A stretch of DNA of 64,000 nt from contig NZ_QVNQ01000012.1 of the NCBI RefSeq assembly GCF_003432485.1, forward strand, positions 124,001 to 188,000, written 5' to 3'. The notes beneath the pieces are model-generated. The model did not search any database. It was not told where the DNA came from and saw only the letters and a list, made by a program, of their open reading frames with translations. Positions 18,560 to 27,018 of this stretch are shown here, in pieces. The position numbers and the translations under genes were made by a program. The number at the start of each line of letters is the position of its first letter. The first letter of the stretch is position 1. The DNA comes from Actinomadura spongiicola. GTDB taxonomy: Bacteria > Actinomycetota > Actinomycetes > Streptosporangiales > Streptosporangiaceae.

Positions 18560-18650
18560 GGGCGAACTCCTCTCGATCGGGATGCCCCCCGTCCATCGTT
18601 TCAGACGCGGGCGCTCCCGAGTGACGCTCGTTGGCGGGGTCGCGGCGCGG

Positions 18651-18656
18651 TAGCCT
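18651..18656 (+). promoter_or_regulatory. -10 element, leaderless promoter of the Nif3 operon
   Basis: TAGCCT lies 7 nt before the GTG at 18664 and no Shine-Dalgarno sequence precedes that codon, the usual arrangement of leaderless actinobacterial transcripts. Confidence 0.45.
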
Positions 18657-18663
18657 GCGGGAC

Positions 18664-19485
18664 GTGCGCCTATCCCATGTCATCGCGGTCCTCGAAGAGC
18701 TGTATCCGCCGTCGTGGGCCGAGTCCTGGGACGCCGTCGGGCTCGTCTGCGGCGATCCTGACCAGGAGGTCCGCCGGGTCCTGTTCGCCGTCGATCCGGT
18801 GGCCGCGGTGCTGGACGAGGCACTGGAATGGGACGCGGATCTGATCGTCACGCACCATCCGCTGCTGCTGCGCGGGGTCCACTCGGTGGCCGCGACCACG
18901 CCGAAGGGACGTCTCGTCCACCGGATGATCGTGAACGGGGTGGCGCTGCACACCGCGCACACCAACGCCGACCGCGCCGACCCGGGCGTGTCGGACGCGT
19001 TGGCGCGGGCGGTCGGCCTCACCGGCGTGTTGCGTCCGATGGTCCCCGCCGACGACGATCCCCGCCGCGGCCTCGGCCGGATCGGGGAGCTGGACGCGCC
19101 GCTCACACTGCGGGACTTCACCGGACGGGTGGCCGCCGGGCTGCCGCCCACCGCCTGGGGTGTGCGCGCGGCGGGTGATCCGGACCGTCCCGTCCGCACC
19201 GTCGCCGTGTGCGGCGGCGCGGGCGACTCGCTGCTGGACACCGCGCGGGCGGCGGGCGTCGACGTGTACGTCACCGCCGACCTGCGGCACCATCCCGCGT
19301 CGGAGTTCGCCGAGCACGGCGGGCCCGCGCTGGTGGACGCCGCGCACTGGGCGACGGAGTGGCCCTGGCTCGCCGACGCCGAACGGCGCCTGGTCGCGGC
19401 CTCACCGGAGGCGGGCAAGCTGGAGACGCGGGTGTCCACGATCGTCACCGACGCGTGGAGCCTCCACGACGAGGGAGCGCGTTGA
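18664..19485 (+). CDS. Nif3-like dinuclear metal-centre protein
   Basis: 273 residues of the Nif3/YbgI/YqfO family, which form hexameric rings with a two-metal site in each subunit. Family motifs seen: ESWDAVGLVCGDP, VTHHPLLLRGV (metal His pair), ALHTAHTNAD, then GGAGDSLLDTA and YVTADLRHHPASEF near the C-terminus. The GTG at 18664 is preferred because homologues begin at this point and a -10 element sits 7 nt upstream; a TTG at 18631 would add 11 residues. The order Nif3 - zinc ribbon - RNase H/phosphatase matches Rv2230c-Rv2229c-Rv2228c of M. tuberculosis as I remember it. Proposed roles (GTP cyclohydrolase-like, metal chaperone) remain unproven. Confidence 0.9.
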   Translation: MRLSHVIAVLEELYPPSWAESWDAVGLVCGDPDQEVRRVLFAVDPVAAVLDEALEWDADLIVTHHPLLLRGVHSVAATTPKGRLVHRMIVNGVALHTAHTNADRADPGVSDALARAVGLTGVLRPMVPADDDPRRGLGRIGELDAPLTLRDFTGRVAAGLPPTAWGVRAAGDPDRPVRTVAVCGGAGDSLLDTARAAGVDVYVTADLRHHPASEFAEHGGPALVDAAHWATEWPWLADAERRLVAASPEAGKLETRVSTIVTDAWSLHDEGAR

Positions 19486-19603
19486 CGTCGCCGGCGCACG
19501 AAACAGGATGAGCTTCACAGCAAGGGGTCACTTTGACTAATCCACCGCCGGAATCCGTTGTACGGGAGCGTGACGGATCGGCCATCCGCACGGGAGGTTC
19601 TCG

Positions 19604-20347
19604 GTGAAAGCCGCACCGCAGGCCCAGCTTCGCCTGATCGACCTGCAGGAGCTCGACAGCTCGCTGGACCGGCTGGCGCACCGGCGCCGGACCCTGCCCG
19701 AGCTGGCGGAGATCGAGCGGCTGGAGACCCGGCTGACCGAACTGCGCGACGCGATCGTGGCCGCCGAGACGGAGGTCGACGATCTTCAGCGGGAGCAGCG
19801 GAAGGCGGAACAGGACGTGGAGCAGGTCCGCACCCGCGCCGACCGTGACCGCAAACGGCTCGACTCCGGGCAGGTGACGTCCGCCAAGGACCTCGGCAGC
19901 CTCCAGGCGGAGATCGAGTCGCTCCAACGCCGCCAGTCCGACCTGGAGGAGGTCGTTCTGGAGATCATGGAACGGACCGAGGAGGCCGAGGGCAGGGTCG
20001 CGGCGCTGCGCGCCGACCAGGCCACCGCGCAGGAGGAACTGGCCGCCCTCGTCGACCGCCGTGACACCGCCCAGCGGGAGATCGACGAGGAGGCCGCGAC
20101 GACCACGACCGCCCGCACGGCCGTCGCCAAGGACGTCCCGGACGACCTGCTCGCCCTCTACGAGAAGCTGCGCGGCCAGTTCGGCGGCGTCGGCGCGGCC
20201 AAGCTGTTCCGCGGCGCCTGCCAGGGCTGCCACCTGGCGCTCAACACCGTGGACCTGAACCGTATCCGCGCCGCGGCCGACGACGAGGTCATCCGCTGCG
20301 AGGAGTGCCGCCGCGTCCTCGTCCGGACCCCAGAGTCGGGGCTGTGA
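19604..20347 (+). CDS. Coiled-coil C4 zinc-ribbon protein
   Basis: 247 residues from a GTG with GGGAGG seven bases upstream. Residues 10-180 form a long antiparallel coiled coil rich in Glu/Arg/Leu heptads. The C-terminus is a zinc ribbon with two Cys pairs (CQGC and CEEC). This matches the CT398/Rv2229c-type family of putative nucleic-acid-binding proteins next to Nif3. Its stop overlaps the GTG of the RNase H/phosphatase gene, indicating coupling. A link to RNA or DNA-RNA hybrid handling is plausible from the neighbour but not shown here. Confidence 0.88.
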   Translation: MKAAPQAQLRLIDLQELDSSLDRLAHRRRTLPELAEIERLETRLTELRDAIVAAETEVDDLQREQRKAEQDVEQVRTRADRDRKRLDSGQVTSAKDLGSLQAEIESLQRRQSDLEEVVLEIMERTEEAEGRVAALRADQATAQEELAALVDRRDTAQREIDEEAATTTTARTAVAKDVPDDLLALYEKLRGQFGGVGAAKLFRGACQGCHLALNTVDLNRIRAAADDEVIRCEECRRVLVRTPESGL

Positions 20348-21474
20348 GCGCGGGACGCGGCGGGACGGGCGGTCGCAGGCTCGTCGTCGAGGCGGACGGC
20401 GGTTCGCGCGGCAACCCCGGCCCCGCCGGGTACGGGGCGGTCGTCCGCGACGCGCTCACCGGGGAGGTCCTCGCGGAGGTCGCCGAGGCGATCGGGCACG
20501 CCACGAACAACGTGGCCGAGTACCGGGGCCTGATCGCCGGGTTGACGGCCGCCGCCGGAGTCGACCCGTCCGCCCGCGTCGAGGTCCGGATGGACTCCAA
20601 ACTCGTCGTGGAGCAGATGTCCGGGCGCTGGAAGATCAAGCATCCGGACATGATTCCGTTGGCGACACGGGCCCGGGAGCTCGCGGCGGGCCTCGGCGCG
20701 GTGTCCTACGGCTGGATCCCGCGGAACCGGAACGCGCACGCCGACCGGCTCGCCAACGAGGCGATGGACGCGGCGGCCCGCGGCGAGCCGTGGGTCCGCG
20801 GGGTGGAGGAGACGCCGGGGGAGCCGGAGCCGCCGCCGCCCGGCTGGTCGCGGCCGTCGTCCACCTCGATGACCACGGTCCTGCTGCGGCACGGCGAGAC
20901 GCCCCTGTCGGTCGAGCGTCGCTTCGCCGGGATCCGCGACGTCCCGCTCACCGCGAACGGCGTCGCACAGGCCCGCGCCGCGGCCCTGACCCTGAAGAAC
21001 CGTGGGCTCGACGCGATCGTCAGCTCCCCGCTGTCCCGCTGCCGCGCCACCGCCGCCGAGATCGCCGCCGTCACCGGGCTGGCCGTCCGGGTCGAGGACG
21101 GCTTCCGCGAGACCGACTTCGGCGAGTGGGAGGGCCTCACGTTCGCCGAGGCGGACAAGGCGTGGCCCGTCGAGATGAAGGCGTGGCTCGCCGACCCGGA
21201 CGCCGCCCCGCCCGGCGGGGAGAGCTTCGCGCAGGTGTCCCGCCGTGTCCGCACGGCCCTGGACAAGTTGAAGGTCCGCCACCGCGAGCGGACGGTCCTC
21301 GTCGTCTCGCACGTCACCCCCATCAAGCTCCTGGTGCGGGACGCGCTGGGCGCGCCGATCTCGGCCCTGTTCCGGATGCACCTGGACGTGGGGGCGCTCT
21401 CGTCCATCGACTGGTACCCCGACGGCCCCGCGACCCTCCGCGCCTACAACGACGTCCACCATCTGGAGAGCTGA
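20344..21474 (+). CDS. Bifunctional RNase HI / histidine acid phosphatase
   Basis: 376 residues. The N-terminal RNase H domain (about 12-150) begins VEADGGSRGNPGPAGYG with the first catalytic Asp, followed by NVAEYRGLI and RMDSKLVVEQMSG, and ends NAHADRLANEAM. After a short Pro-rich linker, a histidine phosphatase domain (about 180-376) shows LLRHGETPLSVE, SSPLSRCRATAAE, FGEWEGLTF and VSHVTPIK. The same fusion is known as Rv2228c, where the C-terminal part resembles CobC alpha-ribazole phosphatase. The GTG at 20344 overlaps the upstream stop. RNase H removes RNA from RNA:DNA hybrids; the phosphatase substrate here is unknown. Confidence 0.92.
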   Translation: MSAGRGGTGGRRLVVEADGGSRGNPGPAGYGAVVRDALTGEVLAEVAEAIGHATNNVAEYRGLIAGLTAAAGVDPSARVEVRMDSKLVVEQMSGRWKIKHPDMIPLATRARELAAGLGAVSYGWIPRNRNAHADRLANEAMDAAARGEPWVRGVEETPGEPEPPPPGWSRPSSTSMTTVLLRHGETPLSVERRFAGIRDVPLTANGVAQARAAALTLKNRGLDAIVSSPLSRCRATAAEIAAVTGLAVRVEDGFRETDFGEWEGLTFAEADKAWPVEMKAWLADPDAAPPGGESFAQVSRRVRTALDKLKVRHRERTVLVVSHVTPIKLLVRDALGAPISALFRMHLDVGALSSIDWYPDGPATLRAYNDVHHLES

Positions 21475-21513
21475 CCGAAGCCCGTTCGGTACGCGTTCGA
21501 CTCGCGCACCCAC

Positions 21514-21519
21514 TAACCT
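21514..21519 (+). promoter_or_regulatory. Likely -10 element for rnpB
   Basis: TAACCT ends 8 nt before the first base of the RNase P RNA stem (21528), the right distance for a transcription start. No convincing -35 is seen at the matching spacing. Confidence 0.4.
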
Positions 21520-21527
21520 TGAAGGAC

Positions 21528-21928
21528 GGCGGACGAGCCGGCCGGACGGCCGCGTCGGGGAGCGATCCCCGTCGAGGAAAGTCCGGGCTCCACAGGGCAG
21601 GGTGGTCGGTAACACCGACCCGGGGCGACCCGCGGGACAGTGCCACAGAAAACAAACCGCCGCCGGTGCGCCGGCGGTAAGGGTGAAACGGTGAGGTAAG
21701 AGCTCACCGGCGCCCACGGTGACGTGGGCGGCCCGGTAAACCCCACCCGGAGCAAGGTCAAGAAGGGGCCGCGAGGCTCCGCGCAGGTGCTCGAGGGCTG
21801 CCCGCCCGAGCCTGCGGGTAGACCGCTGGAGGCCGTCGGCAACGACGGTCCGAGATGGATGGCCGTCACCCGACCCCCTTTCGGGGGCGTCAGGTACAGA
21901 ACCCGGCTTACAGGCCGACTCGTCCGCC
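21528..21928 (+). ncRNA. rnpB: RNase P RNA (bacterial class A)
   Basis: About 401 nt. The ends pair perfectly (GGCGGACGAG at 21528-21537 with CTCGTCCGCC at 21919-21928), forming P1. Universally conserved core elements are present: GAGGAAAGTCCGGGCTCC at about 21575 (5' half of P4), ACAGAAAACAAACCGCC at about 21645, GTAAGGGTGAAACGGTGAGGTAAGAGC, and near the 3' end ACAGAACCCGGCTTACA. This is the ribozyme that matures tRNA 5' ends. It follows the RNase H operon but has its own promoter-like -10. No strong poly-T hairpin follows the P1 closing strand. Confidence 0.97.
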
Positions 21929-22518
21929 TCCATCCCTCTCATCTGCGACGCGGCACTCATAAGCCCGCCGGCTCCCGCCGTGGATCCGTCTGCGCTTCAC
22001 CGACAAGACTCCCGATCGCACCCGGGTCCATCGTTTCGCTGATGCTCGCGTGCCCGAGACGGCTCTGCGCGACCCTCGGGTTCAGGTTCGAAAGGTGGCG
22101 GAGGTCGTGAAACCGCGCGTCCTCCGGCGGTCCGGCTGCCACGACGACCTCTCGCCGACAGCCACCGGACGATCCCGCGGCACCGGTTCGTGACGAGCAC
22201 CTCGTCCGCACCCCAGCCCGGTCACTGCATGTGCCGCGTGCCCTCGGTGAGGATCAGATAGTCAGCCGGGGCGCCTTCGTCTCGAACGGCATTCGATGCA
22301 TTTCAGCCGTGGCCCCTCTCGTGTCAATGCTGACACTGATCGACTCCAGGATCTTCTGCCGGGGCCATATGACGCATACCCGTGCGCCGAGAAGATGGGA
22401 TCCACGGCGCGCGCTCATGTGCGAAGCGATGAGAGTCGCCGAGTGTCGAAACGACCGACCGTGGTGGGTGCGCCCGAACCGGCCATGTCGGCGCCCGATG
22501 TGCGTATGGCGGGTGGGT
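21929..22518. other. Gene-poor stretch behind rnpB holding an integrase fossil
   Basis: 590 bp without an intact gene. It contains minus-strand remains of a tyrosine recombinase (22027-22200). The rest, 22201-22518, has frequent stops in all frames, a more mixed base composition than its surroundings and nothing else I can name. It looks like the scar of an integrated element. Confidence 0.6.
22027..22200 (-). pseudogene. Fragment of a tyrosine recombinase/phage integrase
   Basis: Read on the minus strand, two frames together give a recognisable integrase C-terminus. VLVTNR...IVRWLSAR (22150-22200) resembles the usual LVFTNRRGxPIRRS segment. After a frameshift near 22150 comes REVVVAAGPPEDARFHDLRH, then RVAQSRLGHASISETMD. 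The catalytic box RFHDLRH and the LGHAS box are present, but about ten residues between them are missing and the region with the nucleophilic Tyr is gone. No intact start or upstream domain is found. This is a decayed integrase beside the 3' end of rnpB, probably left by an integrative element or prophage. Confidence 0.72.
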
Positions 22519-22956
22519 TTACGGGTGGCTGTTCCCGGTGCGCAGGAAGTTTTCCAGTTCGCGGATGTCGTCCAGGTCCTTGTCGCGGCCCAGGGCCTGC
22601 TTCCAGGCGAGGGTCAGGTCCAGCGGCAGGAAGTTGACGCCTTGTACCACGTCCGCTTTTTCGATCAGGTGGTCGACGTCCCATCCCAAGGTGCGAGGGA
22701 ACCAGCCGTTGAGTATCTCAACGTGAATTCCATGGCGGGAAATGTGGGCGACGAGCACGTCATCGTAGGGTGCGCGGGTGACGCCGTACCGTGTTTCGAC
22801 CTTTTCCCATTCTGGGCCGCGTGCGACGATGTCGATATCCTGAATGCTGGAGCGCAGACCGTGGACGAGGAGCGGTGCGCTCCCCGCGACAATGAAATCC
22901 GCATACCTCAGATCAAGGGACTCCAGCGTCTCGATCAGGGAATCCACATCGTTCAA
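22519..22956 (-). CDS. Nucleotidyltransferase-superfamily protein (MNT/AbiEii-like fold)
   Basis: 145 residues. It shows the minimal polymerase-beta NTase pattern: GSAPLLVHGL, then the acidic pair in IQDIDIV 13-15 residues later, and a third acid in HVEILNGW. The active site therefore looks complete. The C-terminal half ends in a helical LDDIRELENFL segment typical of this group. The start is a TTG with GAGGG four bases upstream; a GTG nine bases further in is possible. It follows the membrane-protein gene by only 8 bp and lies next to an integrase remnant, in DNA of visibly lower GC. Relatives act as toxins or antitoxins (HEPN-MNT, AbiE). No HEPN gene is adjacent, so the role stays open. Confidence 0.68.
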   Translation of the reverse strand: MNDVDSLIETLESLDLRYADFIVAGSAPLLVHGLRSSIQDIDIVARGPEWEKVETRYGVTRAPYDDVLVAHISRHGIHVEILNGWFPRTLGWDVDHLIEKADVVQGVNFLPLDLTLAWKQALGRDKDLDDIRELENFLRTGNSHP

Positions 22957-22964
22957 AGTGCCCT

Positions 22965-23792
22965 CTACATGGGTTTCAGGTCGAGTGCGACCCGTACTAT
23001 GACCGCCCAGAGTACACCGAAGAGAACACTGAGGAAAGTTCCTATGATGAATCTCTCACCAAATTTCCTTTCCTTCTCGATCTCGGGATGCCTGGCCAGC
23101 GACTTCGCGGCGATGACCAGCGCCGCGGCCGCCGCCTGGCCGCCGGCGACGAAGGCGAAGACCAGGGCCCGCTCGAACCAGCCGATATATGCGTAGGTCT
23201 CGCTGAAAGCTAATATTTCGGAGCGGGTGCGCGGAGCGCCGGTGTCGAAGCGGGCATATATTCGCGCGACTATTTCATGACTGACGAAGGTCGCGGCCAG
23301 GAAGCCCGAGAGCACGATGATGAGACTTCGGTTGTTAATCTTGGAGAGGACGCTTCCCGGCGTGAGTTCGAAGTCGATCGAAATTTCGAGCAGCAAAAGG
23401 GTCAGCGCGGCCAGAATCAGGGCGCTCGCCACCGAGCGTCGATGCGGGGAACTGCCCTGCCTCCTCATCCAGGAGACCGCGAAACCCAGTTCGCGCCTGG
23501 TGCGCGTCACCATTCGGACGAGATAGATGCGGATTCCGAACAGCCGATCCGGAGCGGCGTTCTGGGAGTTCCCGTCAACGATCTTCTCCCACACCCGCAG
23601 CGCGCAGCACCAGAACATGGCGAGAAGCGTGAGCGCGACGACCTTCCACCAGGCGAGCGACGGCGCCAGAACCCAGACGCTGTAGAGCCCGGCGAACACC
23701 ACCCGGAACAGGAACGACCGCCGCACCTGCGGCAGGCTGTCGGGTAACAGGACCGCCACCCACAGCCCGATGAGCACGCTCGCCGACTCCAT
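22965..23792 (-). CDS. Multi-spanning membrane protein, partner of the nucleotidyltransferase
   Basis: 275 residues with about six transmembrane segments (near 3-20, 27-45, 48-68, 120-140, 155-175, 204-232 and 248-268) and a basic cytoplasmic loop. The C-terminal part, GWFERALVFAFVAGGQAAAAALVIAAKS then GERFIIGTFLS, resembles the membrane region of DUF3307-type proteins; the N-terminal DUF3307 domain itself is absent. The ATG start is well supported by position, with the nucleotidyltransferase 8 bp downstream. Codon use is less GC-biased than the flanks, a sign of recent acquisition. Function unknown; a membrane effector or sensor coupled to the NTase is a hypothesis. Confidence 0.65.
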   Translation of the reverse strand: MESASVLIGLWVAVLLPDSLPQVRRSFLFRVVFAGLYSVWVLAPSLAWWKVVALTLLAMFWCCALRVWEKIVDGNSQNAAPDRLFGIRIYLVRMVTRTRRELGFAVSWMRRQGSSPHRRSVASALILAALTLLLLEISIDFELTPGSVLSKINNRSLIIVLSGFLAATFVSHEIVARIYARFDTGAPRTRSEILAFSETYAYIGWFERALVFAFVAGGQAAAAALVIAAKSLARHPEIEKERKFGERFIIGTFLSVLFGVLWAVIVRVALDLKPM

Positions 23793-23993
23793 TCGCCCTC
23801 CCGTCGCCGCCGGTTAGACGGACGATCGAACCCCTCCGTTCCTGGCCGAACCCCAGTGGCAGAGGGCTCACCTCAATTGGGGCGCACGACACAGAGAGGT
23901 TGAAACGGGGCGCTTAATGTCAAGGCAAGAGCTGATCGCCTTGATCGGTGACGAAGCGGGGCCGGTGCTGAGTCCCCGTGGAGAGGAGCACTG

Positions 23994-24215
23994 ATGTTCG
24001 TCATCGCTTTCGTGGCCCTCGTGCTCGCCGGGGTTCTGGCCGGTGCCGTCTACCTGTGGGACTTCTCGCGCGCCAGCCGGCGCGACGCGCTGTTCCTGCC
24101 GGCGACCGACCGTCGCGCTCGGCGGGCGCGCCGTATAACGGGGATGTACGCCCGCGACTATTCACGCAACGAAGAGCTGGTCACCCCGCTGGCGGGAGAG
24201 CGCCGCGGGGTCTGA
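23994..24215 (+). CDS. Small single-pass membrane protein
   Basis: 73 residues from an ATG behind GGAGAGGAG. One hydrophobic helix at residues 2-24 (FVIAFVALVLAGVLAGAVYLW) is followed by a strongly basic segment (RRARRARR) and a short polar tail, so an N-out, C-in topology is likely. No family is recognised. It stands alone between the accessory patch and an empty stretch. The good ribosome site and membrane-protein composition support a real gene. Confidence 0.6.
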   Translation: MFVIAFVALVLAGVLAGAVYLWDFSRASRRDALFLPATDRRARRARRITGMYARDYSRNEELVTPLAGERRGV

Positions 24216-24654
24216 CGGCTCGATGACCGTCCAGCGAGGATCCGTCGACGACGCGAGCGCCACCGGGGCCGACCCTCGCCGGGACATCGGAGACCGTGAG
24301 GATCGGCGCCACAGGGGCGCGCCGCGGCGTGGCGGTCACGATTCGGTGCCCCTCCGGCCCCGGTGGCCGCGGCTTTGGCAGCTGGGGCCGATCGCTTCCC
24401 GGTCCACTGGCAGGTGAGGTCGGCGAAAACCGGCGGCGCGATACCCGTCCGCCCATTTAGAGGAGTGCTCGCTCCAGCTCCCGATTCACAAGGGCCGGCC
24501 GTCACGTGAGCGCTTGTCCGGCCCGTCTGAGCGCACAGTGGGCGCCCCTACCAGCCCATTCGAGGGTTGGTCGCTGTGATGGGCGGCAGAGCGGTTCCAG
24601 GTGTCGCACACCCTCGGCCGACGCTGGGTGCCCTCAGCCGGGGCTGTAGGGCAC
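24216..24654. other. Intergenic, no gene recognised
   Basis: About 440 bp. Short open frames on both strands have no ribosome site and Arg/Pro/Gly-rich compositions typical of chance frames in GC-rich DNA. I see no RNA gene or strong hairpin terminator. Confidence 0.5.
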
Positions 24655-26931
24655 TCAGGTGAGGGTGCGGGGGTGTGGGGGTTCGTCCGGGACGGGCTCG
24701 GCGGGAACGGGGGAGAACGTTCCCGTGGTGCGGTCGAGGATCTCGACGTTGGCGGACTGCAGGTCGAGGTAGAGGCCCACGAGTTCGATCTCGCCGGACT
24801 CGACCCGTTCCCGGAGCCACGGGTAGGTGAGGAGGTTGTCCAGCTGCTGCATGACGTTGATCTTGCAGAGGCGGGTGAGAGGCGACTCGTCCGTGCCGGA
24901 CGGTTGTTCGGCGAGGAAGCGGGCGAGGCTGTGGTTGCCGTGTTTGAGCCAGCGGGACAGGCCGGGCAGGTGCTCGACCTCGGCGCCGCCGGCGAGGAGC
25001 GCGGCCATGGCGCCGCAGTTGGAGTGGCCGCAGACGGTGATCGTCCGGATGTCGAGGACGTTGGTGGCGTACTCGACGGTGGCCGCGACGGAGTCGTCGG
25101 GGGTACGGGAGCCGTGCCGGGGGACGAGGGCGCCCACGTTCCGGTTGATGAACAGGTCGCCGGGGCCGCTGGCGGTGATGATGTTGGGGACGATGCGGGA
25201 GTCCACGCACGTGATGAACAGATGCTGGGGTTTCTGCTCCATCGCCAGCTCGGCCATGATCGGCCGGACGAGCCGGGCGGTGCGGCCGTGGTACTCGCGG
25301 ACGCCGGCCAGCAGCACGGCGGCCGGGGACACCTCGGGCGCGTCGAGTTCGGTCTCGGAACGCCGCCGACGATTCGCCCATGGAGCCCACCAACGGGCAG
25401 ACGGTGGCGTTTTGCGCGGCTGAGACATTTCGCCTGTCACAGCCCTTTCATACCAAGCCTCGTGAACCTCGTCGATGTCGACCCTGCCGCCATGACGTTC
25501 GTGGGCCAGCCTCCACTGGTGGACGGCGTCGAACGCGGCGTGATCCATGAAGTCGACGTTCAGGTCCAGGTCGACATGGGAGCCGGGCGGAACGTCCTGC
25601 AGGAGGCGCGTCACCTTCGGCACGCCGAGGAACGTGAGGGTGCCCTCGACGACCACGTGAACGCGGGTAGGCACGGGCCCGTCCTCCGGTGCCGGGACGA
25701 GATGCTCCGCGCGGACCGACAGCCGGGTCAGCCGCCGCAGCGCCATGATCGCCATGATGCCGATGCCGAGCAGGACGCCCTCGCCGAGCCCGAGGAAGAC
25801 CACGCCGACGAGGGTGGCGAAGTAGGCGGGCGCCTCCCGATGGTGACGAAGGTCACGCACGCGGGCGGTGTCGACGAGGCGGAGTCCGAGGACGACCAGC
25901 AGCGCGGCGAGCGCGGGCAGCGGCACCTGTTCGATGAGCGGGCCGCAGGCGAGCGCCAGCACGAGCACCCAGACCCCGTGCAGGACCGTGGACGCGCGGG
26001 TACGGGCCCCGGCCTCCATGTTCGCCGTGCTCCGGACGATCACACCCGCGATCGGGAGGCCGCCGAGGAACCCCGACAGCGCGTTGCTCGCGCCCTGCCC
26101 GAGCAGCTCCCGGTCGAGGTCGGCGCGGGGGACGCCGGCGGGACGCCGGCGGTCGATGGCCACGCTGCACAGCAGCGATTCGACGGCCGCGACGAGCGCG
26201 ACGGACACGACGGCGCCGACGATGCCGGGCAGCGAGCCGTGCGGCAGGACGGGGGCGTCCCATCCGCTGAGGAGGGTGTCCGGCAGTTCGACGCGCTGCG
26301 CGTTCCAGCCGAGCGACCACGCGGTCGCGGTGGCGAGGGCGATGGCGGGCAGGGGGCCGGGGATGAGCCGGAGCCATCCCCCGCGCGGAAGTCGCGACCA
26401 GACCAGCAGGACCAGGACCGTCAGCGACCCGAGCAGCGCCGGATGGGTGTGCGGGTGGAGCAGTTGCCCCGGCAGTTCGCGGAGGTTGTCGATCGCCGAC
26501 TGCTGGGGGCTGCCGCCGAGCACCACGTGCACCTGCGCCAGGATGATGACGACGCCGACGCCCGCGAGCATTCCGTGGACGACGGCGGGGGAGACGGCGA
26601 GCGCGGTGCGGGCGACCCGGCTGGCGCCGAGCGCGAGTTGCAGCAGCCCGGCGAGCAGGGTGATCGTGCAGGTGGCGCGCCAGCCGTAGGTCTGGACGAG
26701 CCCGGCGACGATCACGGTGAGCCCGGCGGCGGGTCCGCTGACCTGGAGCGCCGATCCGCCGATGCAGCCGGCGACGATCCCGCCGACCACGGCGGCGATC
26801 AGCCCGGCGGCGACCGGGGCGCCGGAGGCGACCGCGATACCCAGCGACAGGGGGATGGCGACGAGGAAGACCACCAACGAGGCGGGGAGGTCATGCCGAA
26901 GGGTGGAAACGCTCGGTAGTCGTGGAGTCAC
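24655..26931 (-). CDS. SulP-family anion transporter fused to beta-carbonic anhydrase
   Basis: 758 residues from the GTG at 26931 (a GTG at 26964 would add 11). Residues 8-395 are a SulP transporter with 10-12 membrane segments (start LPASLVVFLVAIPLSLGIA). Residues 415-500 form a STAS-like domain (VVVEGTLTFLGVPKV). About 555-740 is a beta-carbonic anhydrase with zinc ligands in ITCVDSRIVP and VCGHSNCGAM. M. tuberculosis Rv3273 has the same fusion. The expected role is bicarbonate uptake or export coupled to CO2 hydration at the membrane. A TATATA stretch just upstream of the inner GTG suggests a leaderless promoter. The gene is monocistronic, as far as the layout shows. Confidence 0.92.
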   Translation of the reverse strand: MTPRLPSVSTLRHDLPASLVVFLVAIPLSLGIAVASGAPVAAGLIAAVVGGIVAGCIGGSALQVSGPAAGLTVIVAGLVQTYGWRATCTITLLAGLLQLALGASRVARTALAVSPAVVHGMLAGVGVVIILAQVHVVLGGSPQQSAIDNLRELPGQLLHPHTHPALLGSLTVLVLLVWSRLPRGGWLRLIPGPLPAIALATATAWSLGWNAQRVELPDTLLSGWDAPVLPHGSLPGIVGAVVSVALVAAVESLLCSVAIDRRRPAGVPRADLDRELLGQGASNALSGFLGGLPIAGVIVRSTANMEAGARTRASTVLHGVWVLVLALACGPLIEQVPLPALAALLVVLGLRLVDTARVRDLRHHREAPAYFATLVGVVFLGLGEGVLLGIGIMAIMALRRLTRLSVRAEHLVPAPEDGPVPTRVHVVVEGTLTFLGVPKVTRLLQDVPPGSHVDLDLNVDFMDHAAFDAVHQWRLAHERHGGRVDIDEVHEAWYERAVTGEMSQPRKTPPSARWWAPWANRRRRSETELDAPEVSPAAVLLAGVREYHGRTARLVRPIMAELAMEQKPQHLFITCVDSRIVPNIITASGPGDLFINRNVGALVPRHGSRTPDDSVAATVEYATNVLDIRTITVCGHSNCGAMAALLAGGAEVEHLPGLSRWLKHGNHSLARFLAEQPSGTDESPLTRLCKINVMQQLDNLLTYPWLRERVESGEIELVGLYLDLQSANVEILDRTTGTFSPVPAEPVPDEPPHPRTLT

Positions 26932-26936
26932 TCCGC

Positions 26937-26944
26937 ATATATAT
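26937..26944 (-). promoter_or_regulatory. Possible -10 of a leaderless SulP-carbonic anhydrase promoter
   Basis: ATATATAT lies 5-6 nt before the GTG at 26931. If it is the -10, that GTG is the true start and the upstream GTG at 26964 is not used. Confidence 0.35.
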
Positions 26945-27018
26945 CCGGCCCCGTGCCGCTTCACCCCTGAACACGTCGAGGGCCGCCGGACACGTCCGGC
27001 GGCCCTCGTTGGAAGGTG

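Noticed and set aside
22231..23196. Plus-strand frame of 321 codons over the nucleotidyltransferase region
   Set aside because: It overlaps the NTase gene, whose active-site pattern on the minus strand is convincing; the plus-strand product shows no domain.
24223..24417. 64-codon plus-strand frame in the gap before the SulP gene
   Set aside because: No ribosome site, Arg-rich and Asp-rich composition, no hydrophobic or conserved segment.
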